A stretch of 43,909 nucleotides of DNA from an uncultured Clostridia bacterium (lineage in GTDB: Bacteria; Bacillota; Clostridia; UMGS1883): positions 1 to 43,909 of the forward strand of contig CANRJP010000010.1 of NCBI GenBank assembly GCA_947630975.1, written 5' to 3'. The notes below the pieces were generated by a model. It saw only the letters and a list, made by a program, of their open reading frames with translations. It was not told where the DNA came from and did not search any database. The position numbers and the translations under genes were made by a program. Within the stretch, counting starts at the first letter, position 1. Each line of letters opens with the position of its first letter. Shown here piece by piece: positions 16,701 to 22,872 of the stretch.

Positions 16701-16879
16701 TTCCCGACGGCAGCCGTAAGCAGCTTGACGACGACTGGTTCGTCGATCGGAACTGGAATATGGAAGCTCTCGCCGTGTATTACGCCCTCACCGCGCCACG
16801 GGGCTGGGAGAGGTTCGACCTTATGCGGGACGAGGAGCGGTATAAGGCTCTTGTGGAACGGGCGAAAAATCTGATATGA
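13730..16879 (+). CDS. ECF-type sigma factor fused to a large C-terminal domain
   Basis: 1049 residues from ATG 13730 (Shine-Dalgarno GAAAGG 9 bp upstream). Residues ~20-90 are sigma region 2 (LVERHQRGVLAAARAAV; EDAAQDAFIAAWMKL; FGSWVRRIAKNCALN) and ~125-180 are region 4 (RLPERARQVVYLHYYGDLTVEE; ARLGISEGTVKWQLHDGRKR). The remaining ~867 residues have no membrane helix and no domain I recognise. They contain two related blocks, near residues 444-520 (FESDNATVGTPCGVFDGCQ ... GVGLVRLEH) and 717-800 (MKFEDAGTVSVLAGEFRGC ... GVGIVKTVN). At the junction an internal AAGGAG (14261-14266) stands 9 bp before an in-frame ATG (14276). This suggests that two former genes were joined and that a separate C-terminal product may still be made. 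A candidate promoter TTGCAG/TAATAT lies at 13621-13650. Confidence 0.8.
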   Translation: MAYPDKSDGTLVLLTLAGDEGAYGALVERHQRGVLAAARAAVNNRHLAEDAAQDAFIAAWMKLNLLREPEKFGSWVRRIAKNCALNTALRFRSYISLEDAPALREMCDPHGGPEEMLMSSEEARLVRSGVDRLPERARQVVYLHYYGDLTVEEIAARLGISEGTVKWQLHDGRKRIRKELSAMDENINDTLVRKVMKKVNELKLWKLKNDKTGFEKEYKDVMADIEAMPECGKKYHALADVLMRGYWWLPGAENDALFERIREAAELGKNDEVMAFIASREDRRRWDKDRIKFIREVQIPRLEKGGFTGALGREWLQLAWDLANAGEALEAEAAVDTALNILPVGDCNYACAMASRAVIPTVVDRKFQDDKIHRRATAFGAEIRLDGGALRCWDYSHRFAGWMRSGDDLAETLILTAALCDRYLTVPGLKVGEAYTGTDGSSLTFESDNATVGTPCGVFDGCQVWVTVKGTERVRACYKEGVGLVRLEHRLDGVTEARSLKSYKVRGEGLLPMNRGNRWEYVSGFDPECVSYDTEMEVIYSDGEKALFTQVSHIRRTGYDENSWTEMMMQIRNEYYHFENGDEHICDVSRAVERAELLAKTPLERAHTRLAASTARRIMATDPDFNPGCASVGHWNFFQRNTAVERDGKVILENSHRWSFEWKLGAKLGAAGEPILCNHIYGILFDACGCLWAEGWQSGVELTENRFCYGEPTTTHMKFEDAGTVSVLAGEFRGCLRLSLDIKGMGEYTQYRAGKKEYYFAPGVGIVKTVNHNRKDGSASSFELASYEGGGEGYMPFEDGLVRRYEAVGLTDGFTAAAEYAYVRDGDGNIVIFEENVGVRTAPRGVTRYDSIEAEQRERALNDEEKYKEGAALGAYNNFMVLYHELRRLPCGENTLRNAAWQKYHLRRCEAAGEDGQVPPALLGFCTKMALWAASDLAGGGEKEESYAYIECAIEYEKRWTAFPKGAKLSVGDPLVFGGIKYVKGEGVIELPDGSRKQLDDDWFVDRNWNMEALAVYYALTAPRGWERFDLMRDEERYKALVERAKNLI

Positions 16880-16960
16880 AAAACGGGGCCGTAAAAAGTG
16901 GCAATGCGTGATGATTTGGGCCTTTTCCGTTGAGGGGAAGGTGGGTATGTTATCATATCA

Positions 16961-16990
16961 AGTTGGATCAATGTCAATAAAGTGGACAAA
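16961..16990. repeat. 30-bp IS-end-like repeat, copy 1
   Basis: 29 of 30 bases match 24108-24137 (core GTTGGATCAA, one A/T difference, then GTCAATAAAGTGGACAAA). At the other locus this sequence borders an IS3-family transposase remnant, so here it looks like a stranded IS end. It abuts the phage-like remnant. A fragment of the 162-bp repeat lies just upstream (about 16919-16945). Confidence 0.6.
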
Positions 16991-17259
16991 GCGCTGCGCG
17001 GCGGCGTGAGCACCGAGGCTTTTGAGACGGTGAGAACGGATGCGGAGCGGACGGCGGCGGTGCTTTCGGCCTGTGAGAGAAGCTGGCGACAGCGTACGAT
17101 ATGTTTGTTAAGGCGTTCCCGGTATTGAAGAATTTCATCACCGTGGATGAGTTTTCGTCCCTCGTTGACGAGGCTCTTGAGGATATGCGGGCCATGCTGG
17201 CAAACAACCGGAAGATAAACGATATAGTTTCGGGAGAAGGCGCCGGGAATGAAACGTAA
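16982..17259 (+). pseudogene. Frameshifted phage-like gene remnant
   Basis: The first part reads VDKALRGGVSTEAFETVRTD and continues AERTAAVLSAC; the second part, in another frame, reads EKLATAYDMFVKAFPVLKNF and on through DEFSSLVDEALEDMRAMLANNRK to TAA 17257-17259. The frames join cleanly if one GA of GAGAGAAG near 17076 is removed, so a 2-base duplication broke the gene. No start codon with a Shine-Dalgarno is visible, and the 5' end is cut by the IS-like repeat. The helical Ala/Glu-rich sequence and the coupled Zn-binding gene behind it suggest a phage or integrative-element origin; the function is not recognised. Confidence 0.55.
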
Positions 17260-17515
17260 AGACCCTTTCCGGATTAAATTTTGTATTATGTGCGGCAAGC
17301 GCATACCGCCAACCAGCGACCGGCAAAAGCTGTGTTCCGAACGCTGCGCCAAAAAGCGCAAGGTGTTGCACCGGCGCGGCCTTCCGGCACCGTATGAAAA
17401 CTGCACCGAACCGCCAATGCAGACCTACACCCTTGGCGAGGTGAATGCCGAAGCCCGCGCACACGGAATGAGTTATGGGCAGTATATGCTCAAACGCAGC
17501 CGGGGCGAGCTGTGA
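17249..17515 (+). CDS. Small zinc-ribbon-like protein, phage-type
   Basis: 88 residues. CIMCGKRIPP and LCSERCAKKRK form a Cys-x2-Cys ... Cys-x3-Cys zinc site in a very basic protein; the C-terminus (TYTLGEVNAEARAHGMSYGQY) looks helical. Proteins of this type are common in phages and mobile elements of Clostridia; a nucleic-acid role is inferred. The ATG overlaps the stop of the preceding remnant (ATGAAACGTAA), which indicates former translational coupling. The gene lies 160 bp from the 3' end of tRNA-Leu, a typical integration position. Confidence 0.6.
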   Translation: MKRKDPFRIKFCIMCGKRIPPTSDRQKLCSERCAKKRKVLHRRGLPAPYENCTEPPMQTYTLGEVNAEARAHGMSYGQYMLKRSRGEL

Positions 17516-17611
17516 CGGTAATACAAATTCGTGTTGCATTTTGTGTTGCATGGTGGCAAAAATGTTGCATTAAAACATAAAATTTATTTTAGAAACATAA
17601 AATCAATAATT

Positions 17612-17664
17612 AAAAAAAATCCCGTGATTACGCGGAAAACCTGACGTTTCCCATAATCACGGGA
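17612..17664 (-). terminator. Terminator of tRNA-Leu
   Basis: On the minus strand TCCCGTGATTA (plus 17654-17664, complement) pairs with TAATCACGGGA (plus 17620-17630, complement), followed by eight T. It starts 10 bp after the tRNA CCA end. Confidence 0.85.
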
Positions 17665-17673
17665 CTTTATTTT

Positions 17674-17760
17674 TGGTGCGGATAACAGGACTTGAACCTG
17701 CATGAAATTGCTCTCATACGGACCTGAACCGTACGCGTCTGCCAATTCCGCCATATCCGC
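17674..17760 (-). tRNA. tRNA-Leu (anticodon CAG)
   Basis: An 87-nt cloverleaf. The acceptor GCGGATA pairs with TATCCGC with CCA encoded. The D arm holds AATTGGCAGACGC, the anticodon stem is TACGG/CCGTA with loop TTCAGGT (anticodon CAG), there is a long class-II variable arm, and the T arm is CAGGTTCAAGTCCTG. It reads CUG codons. It has its own promoter and terminator. Confidence 0.97.
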
Positions 17761-17772
17761 AACTGCCTGATT

Positions 17773-17801
17773 ATTATAGCACACTTTTCTCCAAATTGCA
17801 A
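17773..17801 (-). promoter_or_regulatory. Promoter of tRNA-Leu
   Basis: On the minus strand TTGCAA (plus 17796-17801) and TATAAT (plus 17773-17778) have a 17-bp spacer, 12 bp upstream of the mature 5' end. Confidence 0.8.
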
Positions 17802-17820
17802 GCCCTTTTTTAAATTTTTC

Positions 17821-17849
17821 TTGATTTTTTTTGGCCAACGTGCTATAAT
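17821..17849 (+). promoter_or_regulatory. Promoter of the rhodanese/transglutaminase operon
   Basis: TTGATT (17821-17826) and TATAAT (17844-17849) with a 17-bp spacer, divergent from the tRNA-Leu promoter. The predicted transcript start (~17856) is only a few bases before the candidate start codons at 17860 and 17866. Confidence 0.7.
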
Positions 17850-17865
17850 TACCGTGGTGATGCTG

Positions 17866-18174
17866 ATGTACAGAAAAATCGACCAGAGCGAAGCAAAAAA
17901 GATCATGGACACCCGACCGTGTCTGGTGCTGGACGTGAGAACCGAGGACGAATACGTGCTCGGGCACATAGAAAACTCCGTCTGCATACCCGTCGACGAC
18001 CTGGACAAAAGGCTGGACGAGCTTCCGGACAAAAAACAGCTCATACTGGTCTGCTGCCGAAGCGGCAAGAGCAGCGCACTTGCGGCGGAATATCTGGACA
18101 AAATGGGCTACGAAAACGTTCTGGACTTTGGGGGGCTGGTTTACTGGAGGTACGGCTATGTGGAATGGGATTAA
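17866..18174 (+). CDS. Single-domain rhodanese
   Basis: 102 residues from ATG 17866; ATG 17860 would add two residues. VLDVRTEDEYVLGHIENSVCIPVDDL and the active-site loop CRSGKSS with the catalytic Cys near residue 64 are standard for a GlpE/PspE-like sulfurtransferase, which moves sulfane sulfur to acceptors such as cyanide or thiols. No Shine-Dalgarno is visible and the promoter's -10 ends only 16 bp upstream, so the message may be nearly leaderless. The 3' end overlaps the next gene by 17 bp. Confidence 0.85.
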   Translation: MYRKIDQSEAKKIMDTRPCLVLDVRTEDEYVLGHIENSVCIPVDDLDKRLDELPDKKQLILVCCRSGKSSALAAEYLDKMGYENVLDFGGLVYWRYGYVEWD

Positions 18175-19267
18175 AAAACTGACGGTATGTGCAATCACAG
18201 CCGCCGCTCTGACAGCGACAGCCGCCGGCTTTCCGGCGGAGGCACAGGTCATAGCCCAGGTCACAGGCACGGATATTGTTGCCTATATCAACAACTATCC
18301 CGTTCCCTCGTACAACATAAACGGCTATACCGCCGTCGTCGCCTCCGATTTGGTGAATTACGGCTTCAATTACAAATACAGCGACAGCCTGCGCCGAGTG
18401 GATCTAAGCTATACCGGCTCTCCGCCCTCTCCACTCTCCTTTTGGCGGGACGAAAGCACCTACGGCGAACCGGTGGCCGACGTGCTGGCCACGGACATCG
18501 AGGTTTATCTGGACGGCGTAAGGATCGACGGCTTCAATATCGACGGCCTGACGGCCATATATTTCGACGCCCTCAGACGTTACGGCCCGGAGTACTACGA
18601 CGACGCCGATAGGATACTGACCCTTACCATTCCGGGTATGTCAATGGGGACTTTCGTCACCGTTCCGGAACGCTCACAGGCCACGGCCGACATAAGGTGT
18701 AACTGGAGCAGCGACGGCCGGGGCTGGGAGTGTATTCTACGCATACCCGTGGCTCAGTACGACTATTACAGCTCCCTGCCAAGGGGCGGCGAATACGGGG
18801 AATATCTGACCTCGGGGGATAACCCCGGATATATCCGCTCTTTGGCGGAGGTTTTTGAAAGCATGGCCGTAAACTACGGCCTGTCGCGAAGAGAAGAACT
18901 GAATATGGTGGTCGAATTCGTCCGTTCCATAAGGTACGCGGACGACATGACCGCCAAAGGCGAGGCGGATTATGTGAGTTATCCGGTGGAAACCCTGTTT
19001 GAACAGCGGGGGGACTGCGAGGACACATCCATCCTTCTGGCCGGAATACTCAGGGAAATGGGCTTCGACGCGGTGCTGATGATTTTTCCAAAGGACGGGG
19101 CGGGCCACATGGCGGTGGGCATAGCCGACGACGGCGCCATGTCCGGAGCGGCTTACGAGTACAACGGAAAAATCTATTACTACACCGACACCACGGAACC
19201 CGGCTGGGCCATAGGCAGACTGCCCGACGAGCTTGCCGGACTTGTGCCGATTGTGGCCGGGCTTTGA
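18158..19267 (+). CDS. Secreted transglutaminase-like protein with stalk-type N-terminus
   Basis: 369 residues. The start ATG 18158 has GGAGG 8 bp upstream and gives a signal peptide (MWNGIKKLTVCAITAAALTA, cut near PAEA). Two degenerate copper-amine-oxidase-like repeats follow (VAYINNYPVPSYNINGYTAV and VYLDGVRIDGFNIDGLTAI). The C-terminal half is a transglutaminase-like cysteine-protease fold: FEQRGDCEDTSILLAGILREMGF with the Cys near residue 287, GHMAVG (His ~316) and YYTDTTEP (Asp ~344). Bacterial members usually act as peptidases or cross-linkers on envelope proteins; the substrate is unknown. It overlaps the rhodanese gene, so it belongs to the same operon. Confidence 0.85.
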   Translation: MWNGIKKLTVCAITAAALTATAAGFPAEAQVIAQVTGTDIVAYINNYPVPSYNINGYTAVVASDLVNYGFNYKYSDSLRRVDLSYTGSPPSPLSFWRDESTYGEPVADVLATDIEVYLDGVRIDGFNIDGLTAIYFDALRRYGPEYYDDADRILTLTIPGMSMGTFVTVPERSQATADIRCNWSSDGRGWECILRIPVAQYDYYSSLPRGGEYGEYLTSGDNPGYIRSLAEVFESMAVNYGLSRREELNMVVEFVRSIRYADDMTAKGEADYVSYPVETLFEQRGDCEDTSILLAGILREMGFDAVLMIFPKDGAGHMAVGIADDGAMSGAAYEYNGKIYYYTDTTEPGWAIGRLPDELAGLVPIVAGL

Positions 19268-19353
19268 GAGTGTCCGTGGCAGTTTGCGCAAAAAGCGAGA
19301 AATATTTGTCCTTTTTTTGGTAAAATTGACTAATTAATAATTTAAAAACCCTC

Positions 19354-19382
19354 TTGATAAAATCGGCAAAAAATGTTAAAAT
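19354..19382 (+). promoter_or_regulatory. Promoter of the scaffold/GGGtGRT operon
   Basis: TTGATA (19354-19359) and TAAAAT (19377-19382) have a 17-bp spacer. An overlapping TATAAT lies at 19383-19388 at poorer spacing. The ATG at 19415 is preceded by AAAGGAGA. Confidence 0.6.
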
Positions 19383-19414
19383 TATAATAACATATGCGAA
19401 AGGAGATCGTCAAT

Positions 19415-20107
19415 ATGAACTATTCAAAAGAAGTTGAGAATATGTGCTGTGTTGCCAAGGGCGTTGCCCACGAACCGGCGCCTATCCCTCAAGAAGGCGC
19501 TTGGACTTATTCCAAGCAGATCACTGATATCTACGGCCTTACCCACGGCATAGGCTGGTGCGCTCCTCAGCAAGGCGCCTGCAAGCTCACCCTTAACGTT
19601 AAGGGCGGCGTTATTGAGGAAGCTTTGGTCGAGACTATCGGCTGCTCCGGCATGACCCACAGCGCCGCCATGGCCGCCGAGGTTCTCCCCGGCAAGACCA
19701 TTCTCGAGGCGCTCAACACCGACCTGGTGTGCGACGCCATCAACACCGCCATGCGCGAGCTCTTCCTCCAGATAGTATACGGAAGAACTCAGACCGCCTT
19801 CAGCGAGGGCGGACTTCCCATCGGAGCCGGCCTTGAGGATCTGGGCAAGGGTCTCCGCTCTCAGGTGGGCACTCTCTACAGCACCAAGGCCAAGGGCCCC
19901 CGTTATCTGGAGCTGGCCGAGGGCTACATCACCAAGATCGGTCTGGACAAGGACGGCCTTATCATAGGCTATAAGTTCGTTCATCTCGGCAAAATGATGG
20001 AATCCATCCGCAAGGGTATGGACGCCAACGAGGCCATGGAAAAGGCCAGCGGTCAGTACGGAAGATTTGACGAGGCGGTCAAGGTAATTGACCCCCGCGT
20101 AGAATAA
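19415..20107 (+). CDS. NifU/IscU-like iron-sulfur scaffold-type protein
   Basis: 230 residues. The central block GACKLTLNVKGGVIEEALVE, TIGCSGMTHSAAMAAEVLPG and LVCDAINTAMRELFLQIVYGRTQ follows the NifU-N/IscU pattern of conserved Cys within a KLTL-V--G-I--A-----GC core. The C-terminal part (GPRYLELAEGYITKI ... QYGRFDEAVKVIDPR) is specific to this Firmicutes family, which is found next to GGGtGRT proteins. A role in Fe-S or metal handling is inferred from the fold. The start was set at ATG 19415 by the AAAGGAGA Shine-Dalgarno; ATG 19394 overlaps it. It is paired with the next gene. Confidence 0.75.
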   Translation: MNYSKEVENMCCVAKGVAHEPAPIPQEGAWTYSKQITDIYGLTHGIGWCAPQQGACKLTLNVKGGVIEEALVETIGCSGMTHSAAMAAEVLPGKTILEALNTDLVCDAINTAMRELFLQIVYGRTQTAFSEGGLPIGAGLEDLGKGLRSQVGTLYSTKAKGPRYLELAEGYITKIGLDKDGLIIGYKFVHLGKMMESIRKGMDANEAMEKASGQYGRFDEAVKVIDPRVE

Positions 20108-20126
20108 GAGAGGAGGAAAATACAAA

Positions 20127-21122
20127 ATGGCACTGTTTGAAAGTTATGAAAGAAGAATAAATCAGGTCAACGCCGCGCTGAACAAGTACGGTATTTCCTC
20201 TCTCGAAGAGGCCGAAAAGATCTGCAAGGACAAGGGTATCGACGTATACAGCATAGTAAAGGGCGTACAGCCCATATGCTTCGAGAACGCCTGCTGGGCT
20301 TATATCACCGGCGCGGCCATCGCCATCAAGAAGGGCTGCACCAAGGCCGCCGACGCCGCCGAGGCTATCGGCGAGGGCCTCCAGAGCTTCTGTATTCCCG
20401 GCTCCGTCGCCGACGACCGCAAGGTTGGTCTCGGTCACGGCAATCTGGCGGCCATGCTCCTCCGTGAGGAGACAAAGTGCTTTGCCTTCCTGGCGGGTCA
20501 CGAGTCCTTTGCCGCCGCCGAAGGCGCCATCGGTATAGCCAAGAGCGCCAACAAGGTTCGCAAAGAGCCTCTTCAGGTAATTCTTAACGGTCTCGGCAAG
20601 GACGCCGCCCAGATAATTTCCAGAATAAACGGCTTCACCTTTGTTGAGACCAAATTCGACTACGCCACCGGCAAGCTGAACATCGTCAGCGAGACTCCCT
20701 ATTCCGACGGCGAAAAATCCAAAGTACGCTGCTACGGCGCCGACGACGTCCGCGAGGGCGTTGCCATAATGGAGTATGAGAGCGTGGACGTTTCAATAAC
20801 CGGCAACTCCACCAACCCCACACGCTTCCAGCATCCTGTGGCCGGCACTTATAAGAAACGCTGCTACGAAACCGGCAAGAAGTACTTCTCCGTTGCCTCC
20901 GGCGGCGGCACGGGCCGTACCCTCCACCCCGACAACATGGCCGCCGGCCCCGCTTCTTACGGCATGACCGACACCATGGGCAGAATGCACAGCGACGCCC
21001 AGTTCGCGGGCAGCAGCTCCGTTCCCGCCCACGTTGAGATGATGGGCCTTATCGGCATGGGCAACAACCCCATGGTTGGCGCCACTGTCGCCGTTGCTGT
21101 CGCTATCGAGACAGCAAAATAA
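20127..21122 (+). CDS. GGGtGRT family protein
   Basis: 331 residues. The family-defining motif GGGTGRT stands near residue 259, followed by LHPDNMAAGPASYGMTDTMG and the conserved C-terminus (VEMMGLIGMGNNPMVGATVA). The biochemical function is not established. In Clostridia it is regularly found directly after an IscU-like gene, as here, where the gap is 19 bp and contains AGAGGAGG. Joint action of the two is inferred. The operon ends at the hairpin at 21143. Confidence 0.85.
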   Translation: MALFESYERRINQVNAALNKYGISSLEEAEKICKDKGIDVYSIVKGVQPICFENACWAYITGAAIAIKKGCTKAADAAEAIGEGLQSFCIPGSVADDRKVGLGHGNLAAMLLREETKCFAFLAGHESFAAAEGAIGIAKSANKVRKEPLQVILNGLGKDAAQIISRINGFTFVETKFDYATGKLNIVSETPYSDGEKSKVRCYGADDVREGVAIMEYESVDVSITGNSTNPTRFQHPVAGTYKKRCYETGKKYFSVASGGGTGRTLHPDNMAAGPASYGMTDTMGRMHSDAQFAGSSSVPAHVEMMGLIGMGNNPMVGATVAVAVAIETAK

Positions 21123-21142
21123 AATTATACTAAAAATAAATA

Positions 21143-21175
21143 ATAGGCTGCTCTTGACGGAGCGGCCTATTATTT
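21143..21175 (+). terminator. Terminator after the GGGtGRT gene
   Basis: AATAGGCTGCTC (21143-21154) pairs with GAGCGGCCTATT (21160-21171) with one G-T pair and a short T-rich tail. Confidence 0.7.
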
Positions 21176-21197
21176 GTTTACTTATCACCGGTTTTAT

Positions 21198-21357
21198 ACT
21201 AATTCCAAATAAAAGCGTCAATGAAGATTTTTTTTTTGGCGGACAAGGAATACCATACTGTATGTATTGGCAGCACTACGAACCCCGCAAAAACAACTCT
21301 GTTGTTTTTGCGATATGAGGCCAGCTTCGACGATACGTTGTATGGCGACGGCCTTTG
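21198..21357. repeat. MITE-like repeat of the ACTAAT family
   Basis: It starts with ACTAATTCCAAATAAAAGCG, matching the ends at 7268 and 22717. It shares short blocks with the 22717 copy (ACAAGGAA/GCAAGGAA and TATGTATTG). It contains a 10-bp hairpin GCAAAAACAA-CTCTG-TTGTTTTTGC (about 21287-21311). The right boundary next to the XRE gene is not clear, and no gene is encoded. Confidence 0.45.
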
Positions 21358-21358
21358 C

Positions 21359-21583
21359 CTACTTTAATTCAAACAGCTTTTCAGCGGTAATACCCATTAT
21401 GTCACATATACCAAATATCAAATCCATCGACGGGGCGCACTCGGCGGTCTCTATCCTGCTCATGTGCGTCCGGCTTATATTCAAAAGCTCTGCAAATTCT
21501 ATCTGAGAATAACCGCCCAACTTTCTGTAGTAGGCAATATTAAGTCCAAGTCTCTTATAAAGTTCATAATATTTTGACTCCAT
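21359..21583 (-). CDS. XRE-family helix-turn-helix regulator
   Basis: 74 residues: LGLNIAYYRKLGGYSQIEFAELLNISRTHMSRIETAECAPSMDLIFGICDIMGITAEKLFEL (quoted as family pattern in parts: YSQIEFAELLNIS, HMSRIE). It is a stand-alone Cro/C1-type DNA-binding domain. The start ATG 21583 has AAAGGG 8 bp upstream; ATG 21589 is an alternative. It is divergent from the lipoprotein gene. The 13-bp palindrome over that gene's -35 box is the obvious candidate operator. Confidence 0.85.
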   Translation of the reverse strand: MESKYYELYKRLGLNIAYYRKLGGYSQIEFAELLNISRTHMSRIETAECAPSMDLIFGICDIMGITAEKLFELK

Positions 21584-21653
21584 TCGCATCACCCTTTATA
21601 TTATTATATGACTTTTATCGCATCATATAAACAACGTGTAAAGTTAAAAATAT

Positions 21654-21685
21654 AACTTGACAAGTTACGTTTTCGATGTTATAAT
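21654..21685 (+). promoter_or_regulatory. Lipoprotein promoter with palindromic operator candidate
   Basis: TTGACA (21657-21662) and TATAAT (21680-21685) have a 17-bp spacer. The perfect palindrome AACTTGACAAGTT (21654-21666) contains the whole -35 box, the expected position for a repressor such as the divergent XRE protein. Confidence 0.7.
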
Positions 21686-21742
21686 AAAAATAAAGGTATT
21701 GCGTCCGACGCGGTACGATATTTGAAATCAGGGAGGATATTT

Positions 21743-22630
21743 ATGAAAAAACCAGTATTTACAGCGGCACTTCTGGCGCTCAGCCTATCGTTGAGCGCCT
21801 GCGCCGGATCCGGCGGACAGACAACAAAAAAGGCCGGAGAATCGGACCATTCCGGCTCAGTCGAAAAAGCGGGCTCATCTACGGCAAGCACCGGCTCCGC
21901 AAAAATCGAGGAACAAGTCCTCATTGACGAGTCCGGAATCAAAATAACCGCCACCGGCCTCGATGACGGATTTATGGGTACCAATATAAAACTGCTTATC
22001 GAAAATAATTCCGAGGAAAATCTCACAGTACAAGCGCGAGATGTTTCGGTAAACGGTTACATGGTTGACTGTTCCATGTCCACCGACATTGCGGCAGGCA
22101 AAAAAGTCAACAGCGAAATTACAATTATGGATTCAAGCCTTGACGAATGCGAAATCGAAAACATAGCCGACGCCGAACTGTCCTTCCACGTTTTTAACGC
22201 CGATAGCTGGGACACTTACCTCGACACCGAACCGATTCAGATTTTAACCTCCATTCACGACAATTACGAGTACAAATTCAATGACAGCGGCACGGAAATA
22301 TATTCCGAAAACGGTGTCAAAATAGTGGAGAAAGGTTTATCAAAAGACGAACTTTTGGGGCCGGAATTGAAGCTGTACATCGACAACGAGAGCGGCAAAT
22401 ACCTTACCATTCAAGCGAGAAACGTGTCCGTCAACGGCTTTATGATAGATTCATCAATGTCTGTTGATGTGCCCAACGGTAAAAGAGCCATTAACGGAAT
22501 AAGCCTTCTAAAAACCAGTTTAGATGAAAACGGTATAACAGACATAACCGATATGGAGTTTTCACTTGTTGCCATCGATGAAAATTTCAACACCATATTT
22601 GAAACAAATATGATTTCACTGAACTTATAG
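21743..22630 (+). CDS. Lipoprotein with two tandem repeat domains
   Basis: 295 residues. The lipobox LSAC places the lipid-modified Cys at residue 20. A Ser/Gly-rich linker is followed by two homologous ~110-residue domains. The paired motifs are IDESGIKITATGL and YSENGVKIVEKGL, IKLLIENNSEENLTVQARDV and LKLYIDNESGKYLTIQARNV, and VNGYMVDCSMSTDIAAGKK and VNGFMIDSSMSVDVPNGKR. The domain is not assigned to a named function; such Ig-like lipoproteins are common in Clostridia. GGGAGGA precedes ATG 21743. It has its own promoter and terminator. Confidence 0.8.
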   Translation: MKKPVFTAALLALSLSLSACAGSGGQTTKKAGESDHSGSVEKAGSSTASTGSAKIEEQVLIDESGIKITATGLDDGFMGTNIKLLIENNSEENLTVQARDVSVNGYMVDCSMSTDIAAGKKVNSEITIMDSSLDECEIENIADAELSFHVFNADSWDTYLDTEPIQILTSIHDNYEYKFNDSGTEIYSENGVKIVEKGLSKDELLGPELKLYIDNESGKYLTIQARNVSVNGFMIDSSMSVDVPNGKRAINGISLLKTSLDENGITDITDMEFSLVAIDENFNTIFETNMISLNL

Positions 22631-22649
22631 GTTCTCAACAATTTTGTTT

Positions 22650-22685
22650 TTAGGCGTTGGTTCAATCCAACGCCTAACCTTTTGA
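22650..22685 (+). terminator. Terminator of the lipoprotein gene
   Basis: TTAGGCGTTGG (22650-22660) pairs perfectly with CCAACGCCTAA (22667-22677), followed by CCTTTTG. Confidence 0.8.
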
Positions 22686-22716
22686 TGAAACGGCTTCGGA
22701 ATCATCTGTCGTTTGT

Positions 22717-22872
22717 ACTAATTCCTATTTAAAGCATCAACCAATGGGCAAGAATTTTTTGTAACAGGCAAGGAAAAAGCCTTGACAATACTCTATGTAT
22801 TGTCAAGGCCGATGACACTGCACGGTGCGAAAAAATATCACCACGAATCAATGGTTTTAATTAGGAATTAGT
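22717..22872. mobile_element. MITE of the ACTAAT family with both ends
   Basis: The left end ACTAATTCCTATTTAAAGC starts at 22717. The right end TTTTAATTAGGAATTAGT (22855-22872) is its inverted counterpart, giving a ~156-bp element. Inside, GCCTTGACAATAC pairs perfectly with GTATTGTCAAGGC (13 bp). The right end supplies the last codons and the stop of the convergent aquaporin gene. Confidence 0.6.
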
